Translations under genes and position numbers: made by a program
Part shown: positions 34,976 through 46,880 of the stretch, one piece after another
Numbering within the stretch: the first letter of the stretch is position 1
Layout: every line of letters begins with the position of its first letter
DNA from: Stephania yunnanensis
Taxonomy: Eukaryota; Streptophyta; Magnoliopsida; Ranunculales; Menispermaceae
Length of the DNA stretch: 64,000 bases
Assembly: GCA_039657365.1 (NCBI GenBank)
Contig: CM077582.1
Coordinates: forward strand, 47,751,818-47,815,817
Reading direction: 5' to 3'
Notes under the pieces: generated by a model
Told to the model about the DNA's origin: nothing
Database searches by the model: none
The model's input: only the letters and a program-made list of their open reading frames with translations

Positions 34976-35962
34976 AAAACATGAATCTATTTTTATGATA
35001 AAACCAATCAATCAAATTTTAAAAATCAAATTAATTTTTTTAATTTGTATTTAAAAACAAACAACATTATTTTAAAAAATTTATATAAAAACTAGAAACA
35101 AGAATAACTAATACACGACATAATTTCATGAAAAATATATACCTATATATATGATCAATTTAGATTAAAAACATTCAATAACTTTAAATCTAAAACACCA
35201 CACAATTAAAAATAAATAAATAAAAATATCAATTAATCAACAACCCTAGCGTTCTAACGTTCACCCTAAACAAGAGGCTCCGACAACCCCGACCAAACTG
35301 TTAGAATAAAACATAAAATAACCATAAAATCAAAACACCAATTAAAAAAAGTGAATAAATTAAAAAAAAATTAAAAATACAATTTACCTACCAATGGCGA
35401 CGTGACACATCGGCACCGGCTGCAGCAGTACAAAGGGGGGCGAGCTACCAGAGATGAAGGTAATTGGAGGTGGCCACCGAGGATCGTGAAAGGGTATAGG
35501 GACGGTGAGGGTAGGCACAGTGAGTTGAGGGTGGGGACCATTAGGGTGGGGACTATAAGGTTTGGGGATGGGGACTGTTAGCTGAGGTTAGGGGATGGGG
35601 AGGTTGAAGTAGTGAATGGGGAAAACAATTGATTTGCAGACCTTCATCAAAATTTAGCAACAACCTAGTGGTTGTCGCTAATCAGTCCCTAATAGGTCGC
35701 TATCTTAGTGGCTAGTATCTCGAGGTTTTTCGTTTGTCTGTCACTAAAAGAATAGCGACAAATTAGCGACTGATACCTAGGCGGGAAAATATGGTGCGAT
35801 GATTAGGGACTAATAAGCGACATAAAATGGTTGGTCGCTATTTGTTTGTCATTACTCTATCGCTAACTATTTTTGTCAAGTTTCATCTCTATTCATTCGC
35901 AAATTAGCAAGCGATTTTGGTTTGTAGCTAATTTCAGACGATATATTAACATTTTTGTAGTC
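34291..35962 (-). other. T1 5' end: subterminal repeats, C-rich leader exon, AT-rich intron
   Basis: In the sense direction: terminus at 35962, at least seven GCGAC/GTCGC motifs (35875-35678), a C-rich segment at about 35640-35395 with a possible splice donor at GTAAATTG, then a long AT-rich stretch to the first coding block. T2 has the same layout. An (AT)n tract lies at 34926-34967. Confidence 0.65.
34926..34967. repeat. (AT)n microsatellite
   Basis: About 20 uninterrupted AT units, in the presumed T1 leader intron. Confidence 0.98.
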
Positions 35963-37749
35963 GAATGAATAGGCAATTAAAAAAATTGATACTTTGTAGC
36001 CTTGAAATTGATTTCATGGTCTTCGCTTCGAAAATGAGATTTGTAAAAAAATTGACCATTACCTATTAGGGCATACGCATGGCTTCAACCTAATGTGATA
36101 AATGATAATGCTATGTTGCTACCACTTACCACAACTTTCTAGTGCAATAGAAAAATACTCCGCACAAGATAGCAAGCCCAAAATCAAAACAGATAATTGA
36201 GACCAAAAAAAGTCACAACTCATGATGATTATAGATGTCACGACACAAATTAAATTGTGTGTGCTATATCTCAAATTTTGATATCATTAGATTTGATACT
36301 TATATTAAGAGAAAATATTTATGATTAGTTTGGCTTAAAAACACTTCGCATATAATCAATTACTTTGAATGAGAAAGTCAAAATCTATAAAATCAAAACC
36401 AATGTCAAGTTCAAGAAACAAACCAGTTGGATATTTTCAAGGAGAAAAGTGATGGGTTGCTAAAGTGTCACGAGTATGCCAAACTACTGAATTTACAACT
36501 ATATCTCAACAATACTCTCAACCAAAGTATATAAACCTCGAAAGAAAATAACGATCTATAGCACCCCAATCACAATCTAAATATATCAGTTAGAGTAACT
36601 CAATTATAGTAATAGACAATGATAATCTGATACATGTACTGGTACATCTCCATTTCATGTAATATATCAAGCGCACAATATAGTCTTTAATGAAAAATTG
36701 ACTATGTCCAAAGTCAGATTTAATTTCTCACATTTAGTAATCTTAAAGCATTTAAAGCACATTTTTATGTTGGAACAGACACAATAATTTTGAATTGGCT
36801 AAATGAGGAAGCACTAGCAAAATCTTCGTCATACATTATATCACGTTCCTTCATTCTTTACATTAGTGAGTTGATAGCAGGAGTAACGATATAAAACATT
36901 ATGCCATCAAATCTAATATTTTTCAAAACCACCCTATTTGACAAGCTATACAAATCCAGTAAAGCAAAATTGCTATTGAACTATACTTCCTAAATTTAAT
37001 TAGATTTCACTTCCGAAACCCCCAATTTGCAACTAAAGGCACTAATTAAAACTCTTCAAACTAATAAAATATGTTTCGAAACAAAATAAAAACCCAAAAT
37101 CAAACCCAAAACATCACCGAGTACTTACAAGGCTTCGATTCTTGCTTTGTGGCCTCTGTTAATGGATGCTCCTTCTAGAGTTGCTTTAATTTTGGCGATC
37201 GGAGATATAATCACTGAAGAGATACCTAATCAAAATTGAACAACACAAATTTCAATAAATCATTAGAAAAAACTACAAATTAAAAATCAATTAATCATTG
37301 AAAGAAGCACCTCAACAGAGTACACCGAATGAGGACTGAAATCTCATCCATTGAAGTAGGCCACAAGTTCTACATTAACAACATCACCATACCTAGGAAC
37401 ACCTTGATCACTGTAGAGCTTTGATTCATGCCAATAATCCTTAAACCTCGACGAACCGATTCATAGGCTCTTTCTAAATCACGGACATCAATCTATTCAT
37501 AATCTAAGCCACGAAACTTGTCGCAAATCCCTTATAACTCAACTTTGAACTCTTAATTAGGAGTTTTTAACTCAACTTGTAATTGTAGACTTTTTAATTC
37601 AATATCTCTATTAAAGACCATAGTAAGTCCCAATTTGACTCATTTTCTTGCTAATCAATGTAATTTTGCCAATTACATCATCAATTAATATGAACTACCT
37701 CACTTTAGTGACAATCAATCCTTTAAGAACATTAGATCACTAATAAGGT
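35963..37749. other. unassigned AT-rich DNA
   Basis: No transposon end or intact ORF recognised. A coding-like but broken stretch on the minus strand lies at 37130-37560, see findings. Confidence 0.6.
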
Positions 37750-38998
37750 TGAGGCATGTTCCCTAGGTCAATCTACAAACATTTTTTATCTTATAATTTT
37801 AGTTAAGAAGATATAGGTTTTTGTTTGTTGTTTTATTATAAGTGATTGCATGTTTACTTTATAATAAGATACATAAGTATTTGTTGAAATATCTTAAATG
37901 TCCCTAGTCGGTCATTATATTGGGAACTATAATGAATTAAGACTAGTATGAATCTTAATTGATGGCCATGTGATGATCATGCGTATAAAGATACGAATCG
38001 AGATCATAAGTACTTGTTAGGGAACAAGGTACTGGACCGACCCACTATAAGAACACCACATTGATTAAGTCATAAGTGTTACTCATGATAAGTCGTTTAG
38101 TCTTTCGACTTAAGACTACAGTATACTTTAATATTATAAGCATGGTAATTTGACACAATTAAATGTTGTCTTTAACTAGATGATTATTAAGATTGTAATT
38201 GGTTACCATGTGAATAATATGTGAAGGTGTGTAATCGAGAAAGAATTTGTCGCTCTTATCTATAAAGATTTAAATGGATCCCTTGATATGATAGACTAAT
38301 AAGGGTCAAATCCATGTGAATTGATAAGATCAATGTCGCTTAGATGCAGTACGATTGAACATTAAGGGTGACTTTCTATGCCTTATGTTAAAAAAGATAT
38401 CACACAACAAAATGATATGATATATGCTATTTATTAAGTTGTATCGATTTTGATATTCATGCTACTTGGGTAGTCATAATGCCTTGCTAAAGATCGCTTA
38501 TAACTTGTATACTAAAATGATTTTTGGTTCACTGTCAACGTTGCAAGAACCTATTGGATCGCACACGAAAATGGCTTTGCACAATTTCAATTGGTCAAGA
38601 ATAATGAATTTTACATGATAAAATTTATGACATAAAAGCCCTTGCGATTTGTTATATAATAACATATTTATAGGGGCGTATATGTAATTTACGTAAACTG
38701 CCTAAATATAATAGTTGTATTACGAATAGGATTTAAAATGAAGGTTTATCTTCACATATAAATAGGAAGTGAAACCCTAAAATGAAATAAGATTTTTGTT
38801 TGTGCTGTTTTTGAGTTCTCTGAATTTTGGGAAAGAAAGAAAAACATTTTCTATCTTTTATGGGGCTAGCACTCTAAATTGTGGTCATCGTTCATTTGTG
38901 GATTATTGATAGAGGACGTGCGCTTGAACTTCTTAAAGATTGAACAATCAAAGAAGAAAATCACAGATTAAGGTACAGTTTACTTTGTAGATCTAATT
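37750..38998 (+). repeat. probable solo or orphan copia-type LTR
   Basis: The run has the character of a plant LTR: many short oligonucleotide repeats, a TATA box in CATATAAATAGGAAGTG (38755-38771) followed by AAACCCTAA, and a leader of about 230 bp. A degenerate initiator-Met PBS may follow (TGG...TTTTCGATCCTGG at about 39001-39024). No gag or pol follows and no second copy is in the window. Both ends are uncertain. Confidence 0.45.
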
Positions 38999-39506
38999 TA
39001 ATGGAACTTATTTTCGATCCTGGTTGGGTTTTTCAAAAATTGTTTTGAGTTTTTTGCACTTCAAATAATCAATTAATTTCAAAACATCATATTAGACTCG
39101 AAATCAACAATTACATACAACAGTCATGTTCCTGTCTTTTTTATCCATCAATTATTCATTTCCCTTTGTTAAAACAACTGAGAACAATAAATACCAAATG
39201 TACACATTCATCATCTTTTTAATCAAAGAAAACCAAAATCAAACACAAACACCAATAGTAGTAATAGCCACATAACATCATCTACAACTCCTAGAGTTTA
39301 CAAAAATACAGATTAGGAAAACCCTACCATTACAGGCCCAACAACAACAAACTAACATCACAACAGTCTGAAACCAAACCACAACATCATTGCATAGTCC
39401 TTCCCCCTCAACATCATCAATTTCCAAATTTCTTTTTACCAACCAAATCCAAAAATAATAAAATCACAACGACACCCCTATCATCATCCTTTTCAATTAA
39501 CCCTAT
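38999..39506. other. unassigned DNA
   Basis: AT-rich with ACAACA-rich stretches. No ORF, terminal repeat or RNA gene seen. Confidence 0.55.
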
Positions 39507-40612
39507 TGTCACGCTAAACGACACTAATAATAATTCCAAATACCGAGCTATTGTTGATTTGTAGTAATGGTAAGTAGGGCTGAATCCACAGAGACTGGCG
39601 TTAACATTAGGTTAAAAAAGGGTTTTGAATAATTAATACTAATCTAAACTAATTATTAATCAACTTACAAGCTAGGAAATAAATACGAGAAAAAATAACT
39701 ATAAATACTGCTAAATTAATAATACTATAATAATTCCAGATTAAGGAGACACTTAGAATAATGTAAATTAACAATTATTTTTCATAAAATATTATATAAT
39801 AATTACGCCAGTTCACCTCATTAAGGAACAGACACATATTAAAGAATAATGTAGAAAAATGATTTACCTCATGAGTTTGATTACCAAAAGATTATTTTTC
39901 ATAAAATATGAAATTTAATAGAAAAATTGAATCTATAAAACAATGCCATCAAAAATGATAGAAAATAAAGGGGAGAAAATAAGGGAGAATAGAGAGACCA
40001 TAAAGTCATTCTACAATTTCTTATTTAAAGTAAAAGTGTGATAAGATGTGATCTAATCCTAAGTCTTGCAAATCCATAAAATACGTTACTGCCAATCTTT
40101 AGATATGTCCAAAATCGCACGTGCAAAACTCCAAGTCATTAGGAATCATAGATAAGGCGATATAATACTATATTTTTACTTTGATTTTGTCCAAATCCAA
40201 GTCTCATGCCTTACCAACGCCTTCAATTCATTCTCAAGGTGTTGTGAAGGCAATGGCATTCCCCTTGGAATTTGAACATTGTTTTTCTCTTGGATCATTA
40301 CAAGGCTTCGTAAGTAACATCTCTAGTAAGTTTTCTCTAATCCAATCAAGTTAAGGCCAGCTATTCCTTAGCGATTTCAAGTCATCTGGAGGCGTTGAAC
40401 CTATCTTAAGCTTTTTAACTAGATTTTTGTGGGAATTATCTCATTTTTGTCTAATAGCCTATATTAATACAAAACAAAGGTTTTAGAGTACAAATTGAAA
40501 TAAAAGTCTTAGAATTCATGTTAAGATCACATTAAAATATAACACAACGTTAACTAATAGTTTCGTCCAATTTTTCACAAATTTGTTAAATGGAAATAAG
40601 TATACTTAAGCA
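39507..40612 (-). repeat. G4 3' LTR
   Basis: The left end TGTCACGCTAAACGAC matches 45250. A tRNA-Asp-like segment is at 39559-39587. The right end is set at TACTTAAGCA (40612), before a purine-rich sense stretch, and is less certain. Confidence 0.65.
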
Positions 40613-42809
40613 AAACTGATAACTTTAAGTTAAGATATTTTGGCTACTTTCCCGAAGAATACTCCACAAAACACTAGGTTTTGTCAATACAATAATAATC
40701 AATTTAAAGCATTGAATGCTAAGACTCTACGAATAGAACTTATACAACCATTCCACTAACACATTCAAAATATTGTTTTAAGTCAATATGACTTTCTTTT
40801 GTGTTGTAATGATTGAGTTGATTAACAAAGAAAAGTAATTCATGGATTCAAAATGTTGGAAGACTTTAGACATAGATTTTTCAAAAGATTTTTAGAGAAC
40901 ATGAAATGATTTACACCGCACCTTACTTAATTTTCTTTTCATATTATACAGTCCTTACATTTTTCCAACCATATGACTCCCTGCTCCATTTCCCGTTGAT
41001 ATTGTTTTAAATGGGACACTCATTTTTCTAACCACACGGTTCCCAGCTCCATTTCATATGGATACCTTTTTATGGGAAACACTTGTTTTTATAACCACAT
41101 GGTTCCCTGCTCCATTCTCTGTGGATACCATTATTAGGTGGAAGACTCATATCATGACTTGATTGATTAATTTTCATCTAAATCAATCTCCCCTTATTTT
41201 GGATATATAAATAATATTTCACTCTTATAAAGTTTTTTTTTCCTTTCTTCTCCTTCTTCTTCTTTTTCATGTCTCTTTTTAATAATTTCAAGTCTAAGAC
41301 TAGCTTTTCAACTAGGTTAAAGATTATAGGCTAATGGTTTATAGGTTTCATGATAGATGATGAAAGATTAAGGTTATGTTAGTTCAATTAAGTTAACTAG
41401 GGATACTTAATAGGTGGGTTAAAGGCTTATTGGTTTAAAAAATAAAGCCTATATCTTCCCCAAAACTTATTATTTATTTATTACTCAGTTGTAAATAGAT
41501 TGCAAGCCTATCCTGGAATCTGTAGAGATTTAGCTGACTATTTTCCTTGACTACATACTAGCCCTCTTTGTTGTAAACTCTGTACGGTAGACCAATCATA
41601 AGAATAAATTGTTCACCTAAACTATACTTGAGGTCTTGTCCATTCATGACAACATCAATCCACGTTTGGCTTAAAATTGCCCACCATTATCCTAAGCTAG
41701 AATTGTGCACTCATTTAAGTTCAAAACAATGAACATAAAAACAAAAAAAAAATTCACAAGTATGGAAATGTGTAAATAACCTATCAAATCATCATTCTTT
41801 AAAATAAAATGAAACCATATTACTCGTATTTCGTCGGATATTTTGAAAAAATCCTGAAAATTGCAAAAATTTCACCAAACCATAACTCCCTTACATAAGG
41901 TTCATTTATGCATTCCTTCAACTTACATACCTGCATACCCTTAAACTTATCATGAACCTTGTCCTCAAGGTTCAGGAAAGTAGGACAACTAATACACTTT
42001 TCAAAAGAACAAGTGAAAGTATAAATTGAAGAATAGAAATGAAATGAGTGGAATGGGACGAAATAAATTATGAAAATATGAAAATATATGCAAATGATGT
42101 GATGTGCAAGGTAGTGTGTCAAAATTACTGCATGAAAGTATTGCATTATTTCCAATATGTATAAAAAGAACATAAAACCTCTCTCATCTAGTTGACTAAG
42201 GACAATTGAAAATTAACTTCGAAGCAGTAACATGATAAAAGCAAGAACTATTATATAGAGGAGTTGACTAAAAAGATTCCAATCAAAACTTACGAGCCCA
42301 AATTATTCCAACTAAAAGTAAAATCAACAAGAAGGTGGAACGGAATTTACGATTTTGGGTTTTACTTAAAGACATGCCACTAAAGCGACGACTTAAGTTG
42401 GTTTTAAACTTCCAACTAAGTCTCAAAATAGGTAAATGTGAATAATCATCCAATATCCTAAAAATGCTCTATCATACGAACAAAAGTGATATTCAAAATC
42501 AAAACTGACACAAAAAATAAGATATTTTCTCCTTCCTTCGGTGCTCTTTTACTTCAATATACCTCAAAAGTCCAGAAAATCAAGGAGTTTATTAGACATC
42601 TAAGAAATTAAAAACTGAACTAAACTAAAACTCAATGCATGAAATAAATAAAATAAAATTGGGTTGCCTCCCAACAAGCGACTTTCTTTCAATTATTTGG
42701 CTAAACTTAGTGTGAATGATCACGTGAAGCCCAATACTTGCGAGTAGTCTCGCATAAATGGGTTTATAGTGGTTTGGGGCAATGAATTTGGCACAAATTC
42801 ATTTAAAAT
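40613..42809 (-). other. G4 non-coding internal region
   Basis: No protein recognised. Three copies of CCCTGCTCCATT-type motifs occur at about 40978, 41042 and 41104 with about 60-bp spacing, as in L1. A GCGACGACTTAAGTTGG block lies near 42382. At about 42657-42681 the sense strand reads GTCGCTTG followed by the hairpin TTGGGAGGCAACCCAA. Confidence 0.65.
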
Positions 42810-43529
42810 TCAGAGCTCATCAAGGACCTCTAGTACATAAGTTTCTGGTTCATCTGGATCGTCCAAAATAAAAGCGTCGACAGTGTCGAAAATTTTTAAG
42901 TGTTCCTTTTCTTCCAACCTTATGTAGAATTCAACTCGTATGAATGCTAGGGTGGGTGGTCTTACCAACACTAAATTTTGGTCTTCCTTTTTCTCTTTAC
43001 GTGGCTCAATTGACCTTTCAAAAGTGACTTCAACTTCCTTCTCGACTTTTTTTTCGTCAGAAGTTATGCAATAGTGAGAAATAGTAATAGAGATCAACTC
43101 AAGTTCTTCGCCTAATTCCTTTTCTTTGTCACTTAGGTAGTCAACAATTGATGTATGTTCATCCATCTCAACACAAATACCATCAATCAAAGCTTCCTAT
43201 GGATTAGGAGAATCATGAAGCTTGGGTTCCTCAAGTTCCATGCTAGGAAAGGTTTGCGAAGACAACTTCATTCTCTCTTCTTTTTGCATCAAGTATAGTA
43301 AATCCTTAACAATCCAATGTACATTTCCACCAATTTGGCTCAACTGCCACACAAAATCTTTAATGTTTTGGCAAGTTTTAGCGAGAATGAGAGTAATCTC
43401 CACATAATTCATAAGCATTGAATTATTGCGAAAAAGACTGTCAATTAGAAAAATCTTTTTCATAACATGAAATACCTACCCCATTCACACTATAATTGTA
43501 TGAGTCTTGATATGAATCATAATGGTACG

Positions 43530-45093
43530 TGTCAGCCCCTCAATAATGTGACTGGAGTTAGCTGGCTAGGCAGCAGAAAAACCTAGCAATATCAGGGTTT
43601 CGGAGGACTCGGAAGGTTCCATGAGAGTTAGTTGCTGGATGGTGCACCACGAATGGTTCACGGAGGCTTACGCATGCGGCTGGAAAAATCGGATGCAGCA
43701 TAGGCGAGGCAGCATGCACGAGTGTGGACAAGGTCGTGCCTTGGCGCGACGCCTAGGCGAAGAGCACAGTGGCGCCTTGGCACAAGCATGGCTGGCCTTT
43801 GGCACGTTCCTTGGCGGGAGCGCAGCGGCGCTTTGCCGCGGGCCTTGGCAAGCGCAAGGTCACGCCTTTGCAAGTTCCTTTGGCACGTTCCTTGGCAGGA
43901 GCGCAGCGGTGCCTTGGCGCAGGCCTTAGTAAGGGCAAGGCCATGCCTTGGCATGTTCCTTTGGTATGTTCCTTGGCGGGAGCGCAGCGGCACCTTGGCG
44001 TGGGCCTTGGTAAGAGCAAGGTCGCGCCTTGGCAAGTTCCTTGGCACGTTCCTTAGCGGAGTGTAGAGGCGCCTTGGCGCGGGCCTTGGTACGAGCAAGG
44101 TCGCGCCTTGGCAAGTTCTTTTGGCACAGGCAAGACACGAGCAGGACGGTACCTTGAAGATTCCCTTGGCTCGAGCAAGGTCATGCCTTGGCATGAGCAA
44201 GGTCGCGCCTTGGCACGGGCAAGGCATACCTTGGCAAGGGTTGACAAATCTTGACTCGGGCGTTGACTCGGTCAAAGTACGCTTGGTCTCATTTTTTGAT
44301 GTTTCCTATTGGAGCTGAGGAAACGACTTAACATCTACTATAAGGAGAGGTGGTCTCTCCTAGGGGCGGCATGGGCACGGTAGTAAGGAAGACCCTCGAG
44401 CATGCCTTGGGCACCATGCCAAGGCAAGACCCAGGGACGGACCATGGTGCCAGCCACCCCGAGTCGGTGGGACTCAAACGAATCGAGCCCCGGCTAGCAC
44501 CCAAGGTGCCTAGGCGCGCAGCTGGGCACCACAAATCAGACCATGTCCCTTGAGCAAGGCAAATTGTAGGTTTGGATGGACCGAGTCAAATGCGGTTACA
44601 GGCGGTTATGTAACTACCTTGGTCATCGCTCATGGCATGACCAAGCCACGTCCCAACAACTATCAGGCACTATGAGCATGTGCCTATTGACTAGGTGGTC
44701 AAGACGGTTATGGAACCAAGTGGCGGCAAAGGAAGGAACAGTTAGGTGGTTGTTTTGAGCACTACGTGGGTGTGGTGGTTTACTTAGTCTCGAGTAATGT
44801 ACATAGGACAGGTGTCCTAGACAGTTATGTAACCAACTTGGTTGTTTTGCTATAAAGCCAAGGCATGGGAGCTTGAGAGGGGAGACGAGTTCATGCATGA
44901 GAGGCATGAATTGTATGAGTTACTAGAGTTGTAATCTCATTGAACTAAGTAATAAACTTCCTTTGTGCTATTATTGCTGTTCATTCACGTTTTCGTTGGT
45001 GTGCCGAACTATGCGGTCCTTAGGCACCATGGGTTGGGTTAGGTGAGAAAGATTTTCCTTAGGGTGAACCCATCACTCGACGACCCCGTGACA
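43530..45093 (+). mobile_element. S1: solo LTR with internal minisatellite
   Basis: 1,564 bp with inverted termini TGTCAGCCCC...CCCCGTGACA. Flanks are GTACG (43525-43529) and GTAGG (45094-45098), a 5-bp duplication with one mismatch. The inside looks like one LTR in plus orientation: a GC-rich U3, a TATA box (CTATAAAGCC near 44850) and AATAAA near 44950. No internal domain, so it is a solo LTR left by unequal recombination. The lineage is unknown. Confidence 0.85.
43801..44122. repeat. 80-81-bp GC-rich minisatellite, four units
   Basis: Units begin GGCACGTTCCTTGGCGGGAG at 43801, then at 43882, 43963 and 44043, with lengths 81, 81, 80 and 80. A degenerate CCTTGGCA-rich tail runs to about 44232. 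A period near 27 codons keeps several frames open and creates false ORFs on both strands. Confidence 0.93.
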
Positions 45094-45224
45094 GTAGGAG
45101 TGGTGATCCATAAAGTGAACCTGCGAAAATTGAGAAACAACGATGTAGACACTTGTCTTTTTATTTTATTTATTTATTTATTTGTTTTTGTTTTTATAGT
45201 AACATAAAAATAATCAGCACTAGT

Positions 45225-45241
45225 CCTCAGCAACGACGCCA
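45225..45241 (-). promoter_or_regulatory. G4 primer-binding site, tRNA-Asp
   Basis: Sense TGGCGTCGTTGCTGAGG, eight bases after the LTR end GGCATGACA. Close to the complement of the tRNA-Asp 3' end. Confidence 0.85.
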
Positions 45242-45249
45242 AAAATTAA

Positions 45250-45817
45250 TGTCATGCCTAATGACACCAATAATAATCACAAATATCGGGCTACTATTGA
45301 TTTGCAGTAGTGGTAAGCAAGGTCAAATCCACAAAAACTATGGATAACATTAGGTTAGAAAAAAGGTTTTGAATAATTTATACTGGTCTAAACTAATTAC
45401 TAATTAACTAACAAGAAAGAAGATAAATTCGAGAACAAATAACTATAAATACTATTAAACTAACAATACTATAATAATTCCATATCAATGGGACAATTAG
45501 ACCAATGTAAATATGATTTAGTCTTTGATTCAAAAAGATTATTTTTCATAAACTCTTATAGATAGGCTTATATTGACTCATGCCACCTCGTTCTCCTCAT
45601 GTCAATAGAAGGAACATGCAATACAACCGTATACTAACTAGACCGCAAAACCTATCGGATATGCCGTAGATTTTTCAATGAACTAGCAACCTTAAACTCT
45701 GCGAGAACTCCTACCATGATTAGTAACTAGCAAGAACAGCTACCATTCTCATATCTTAAAGATACAAAGGCATATCGATTGCCAACAAATAAGGCTTGAC
45801 TTGCCACCTAATGTTAT
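45250..45817 (-). repeat. G4 5' LTR, truncated or rearranged
   Basis: 45250-45552 matches the 3' LTR, including the tRNA-like segment at 45302-45330. 45553-45817 has no counterpart in the other copy. It may be LTR sequence lost there. G5 begins at 45818. Confidence 0.65.
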
Positions 45818-46880
45818 TGACAAGTGATTATTTAGACTTATATAGGGTTAGTTTAGTAGTATATTTTGTATAAATATCTCTAAATAAGCTCTAATTAATG
45901 GTGTTCATACATTTTTAGGTAAATAAGGCATAAAGGAAGGAAACGAATGAAAAAGAGAAAAAATAGAGCTAAAACTCACCCCCAAGTATGGTTGTTGTCA
46001 TAACATGAAGGTGTGGCACTGTGGAAAGTGAAGGGATGTAGTGGAGGACGTAGGAACGATGTAGGAGAGAAGACAAGTGAAAAAAACGAGACAAAAAGGT
46101 TGGCGTAGTGGAGCCTAAGGGACGGTGCTGGAGGCATAAGGGATGGCGCTGAGGTTACCGACAAGAAAAAAAAACAAATAAAAGCTCGACGCAGTTGCGG
46201 TGTCGTGGCATTACACACATGCCGCCAAGGGTTAATTGACAGAGAAGGAAAAGAAAAAAAAATAGAAAGTTAAAGTTTTATTTCGTGTTAAATTGTAAAG
46301 TAGGGTTTTGAGTGTGTTTAGGAAGTATAAATAGATATTAGGAGATGGTAAACTCGCTATATATCAACCATAAGTACTCATTAACATATTTGAGCATATA
46401 TTTACATTAATATTGAATATTATAATGATTTGTAGAGAGAAGGCATATAAGACATAGTGGTGATTCGGGTTTTGTGTTATTGATTTATTCGAAGTATTTT
46501 AATATATCTCTGATTTCAATAAATACCAATATGTGCATGTTTGTTTATATGAAATGTGAGTGGTCTATTAATCTTAAGGTTCAATGGATCCTATGGTATG
46601 AATGTTATGCTATGAATATAAGTAGAAATCGAATATAAAAGTGCAATGATTAGAGTTTTTATTGATTATGAACATAATGCTATAGACATCTTGATCACAT
46701 GTTTATTGATATTAGGAATGAAGAGTTATCATGGCCATTGAAGCTTTTAAGTCGAACATGGATTGTACAACCGTAAAATATACAACACTAAGCGATAGTT
46801 GTTGATTAGGGAGGCACGAATAGTAAACTTAATTGATTATAGATCTAAGGATTTAGAACATTAAAGCAATATGGAGCTCA
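45818..46880 (+). repeat. G5 5' LTR and leader (approximate)
   Basis: TATA box TATAAATAG at 46326-46334. A short GC-richer patch lies at 46000-46220. No clear PBS was found, so the LTR end is not fixed. Confidence 0.45.

Larger units (their letters stand above)
42810..45111 (-). pseudogene. G4 ORF, interrupted by solo LTR S1
   Basis: The start is the ATG at 45111-45109, just after an AG that could be a splice acceptor. S1 entered six codons in. When S1 and one target copy are ignored, the frame stays open with a Tyr/Ser/His-rich N-terminus until a stop at 43441-43443. The adjacent frames 43463-43197 and 43190-42810 continue the coding character. The last one holds EVEVTFERSIEPRKEKKEDQ and ends VLEVLDEL, the acidic module of G3. 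It is not a recognised enzyme. The family is gag-related by position only. Confidence 0.68.
39507..45817 (-). mobile_element. G4: tRNA-Asp-primed Ty3-type element, coding remnant only
   Basis: Minus orientation: 5' LTR from 45250 rightwards, PBS 45225-45241, an ORF split by S1, the acidic module shared with G3, a hairpin motif, long non-coding sequence and the 3' LTR 39507-40612. The first 290 bp of the two LTRs (39507 and 45250) match closely. No RT or integrase. It shares non-coding motifs with L1, so the two are probably one superfamily of large non-autonomous elements. The right side is disturbed by G5. Confidence 0.78.

Noticed and set aside
35862..35880. Alternative right end of T1 at CTATTTTTGTCAAG
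   Set aside because: The site at 35950-35962 fits CACTACAAAAA better and leaves the GCGAC repeats internal. Neither is certain.
39559..39587. A real tRNA-Asp gene
   Set aside because: The anticodon arm and acceptor stem are missing and the segment is inside a repeated LTR, so it cannot be a functional tRNA.
43801..44122. CRISPR array
   Set aside because: The units abut with no unique spacers, and the setting is a plant nuclear transposon.
43621..44318. Several long overlapping ORFs on both strands (up to 205 codons) with Ala/Arg/Pro-rich products
   Set aside because: They arise from an 80-81-bp tandem repeat of high GC, whose near-27-codon period keeps many frames open. No start context, domain or frame preference.
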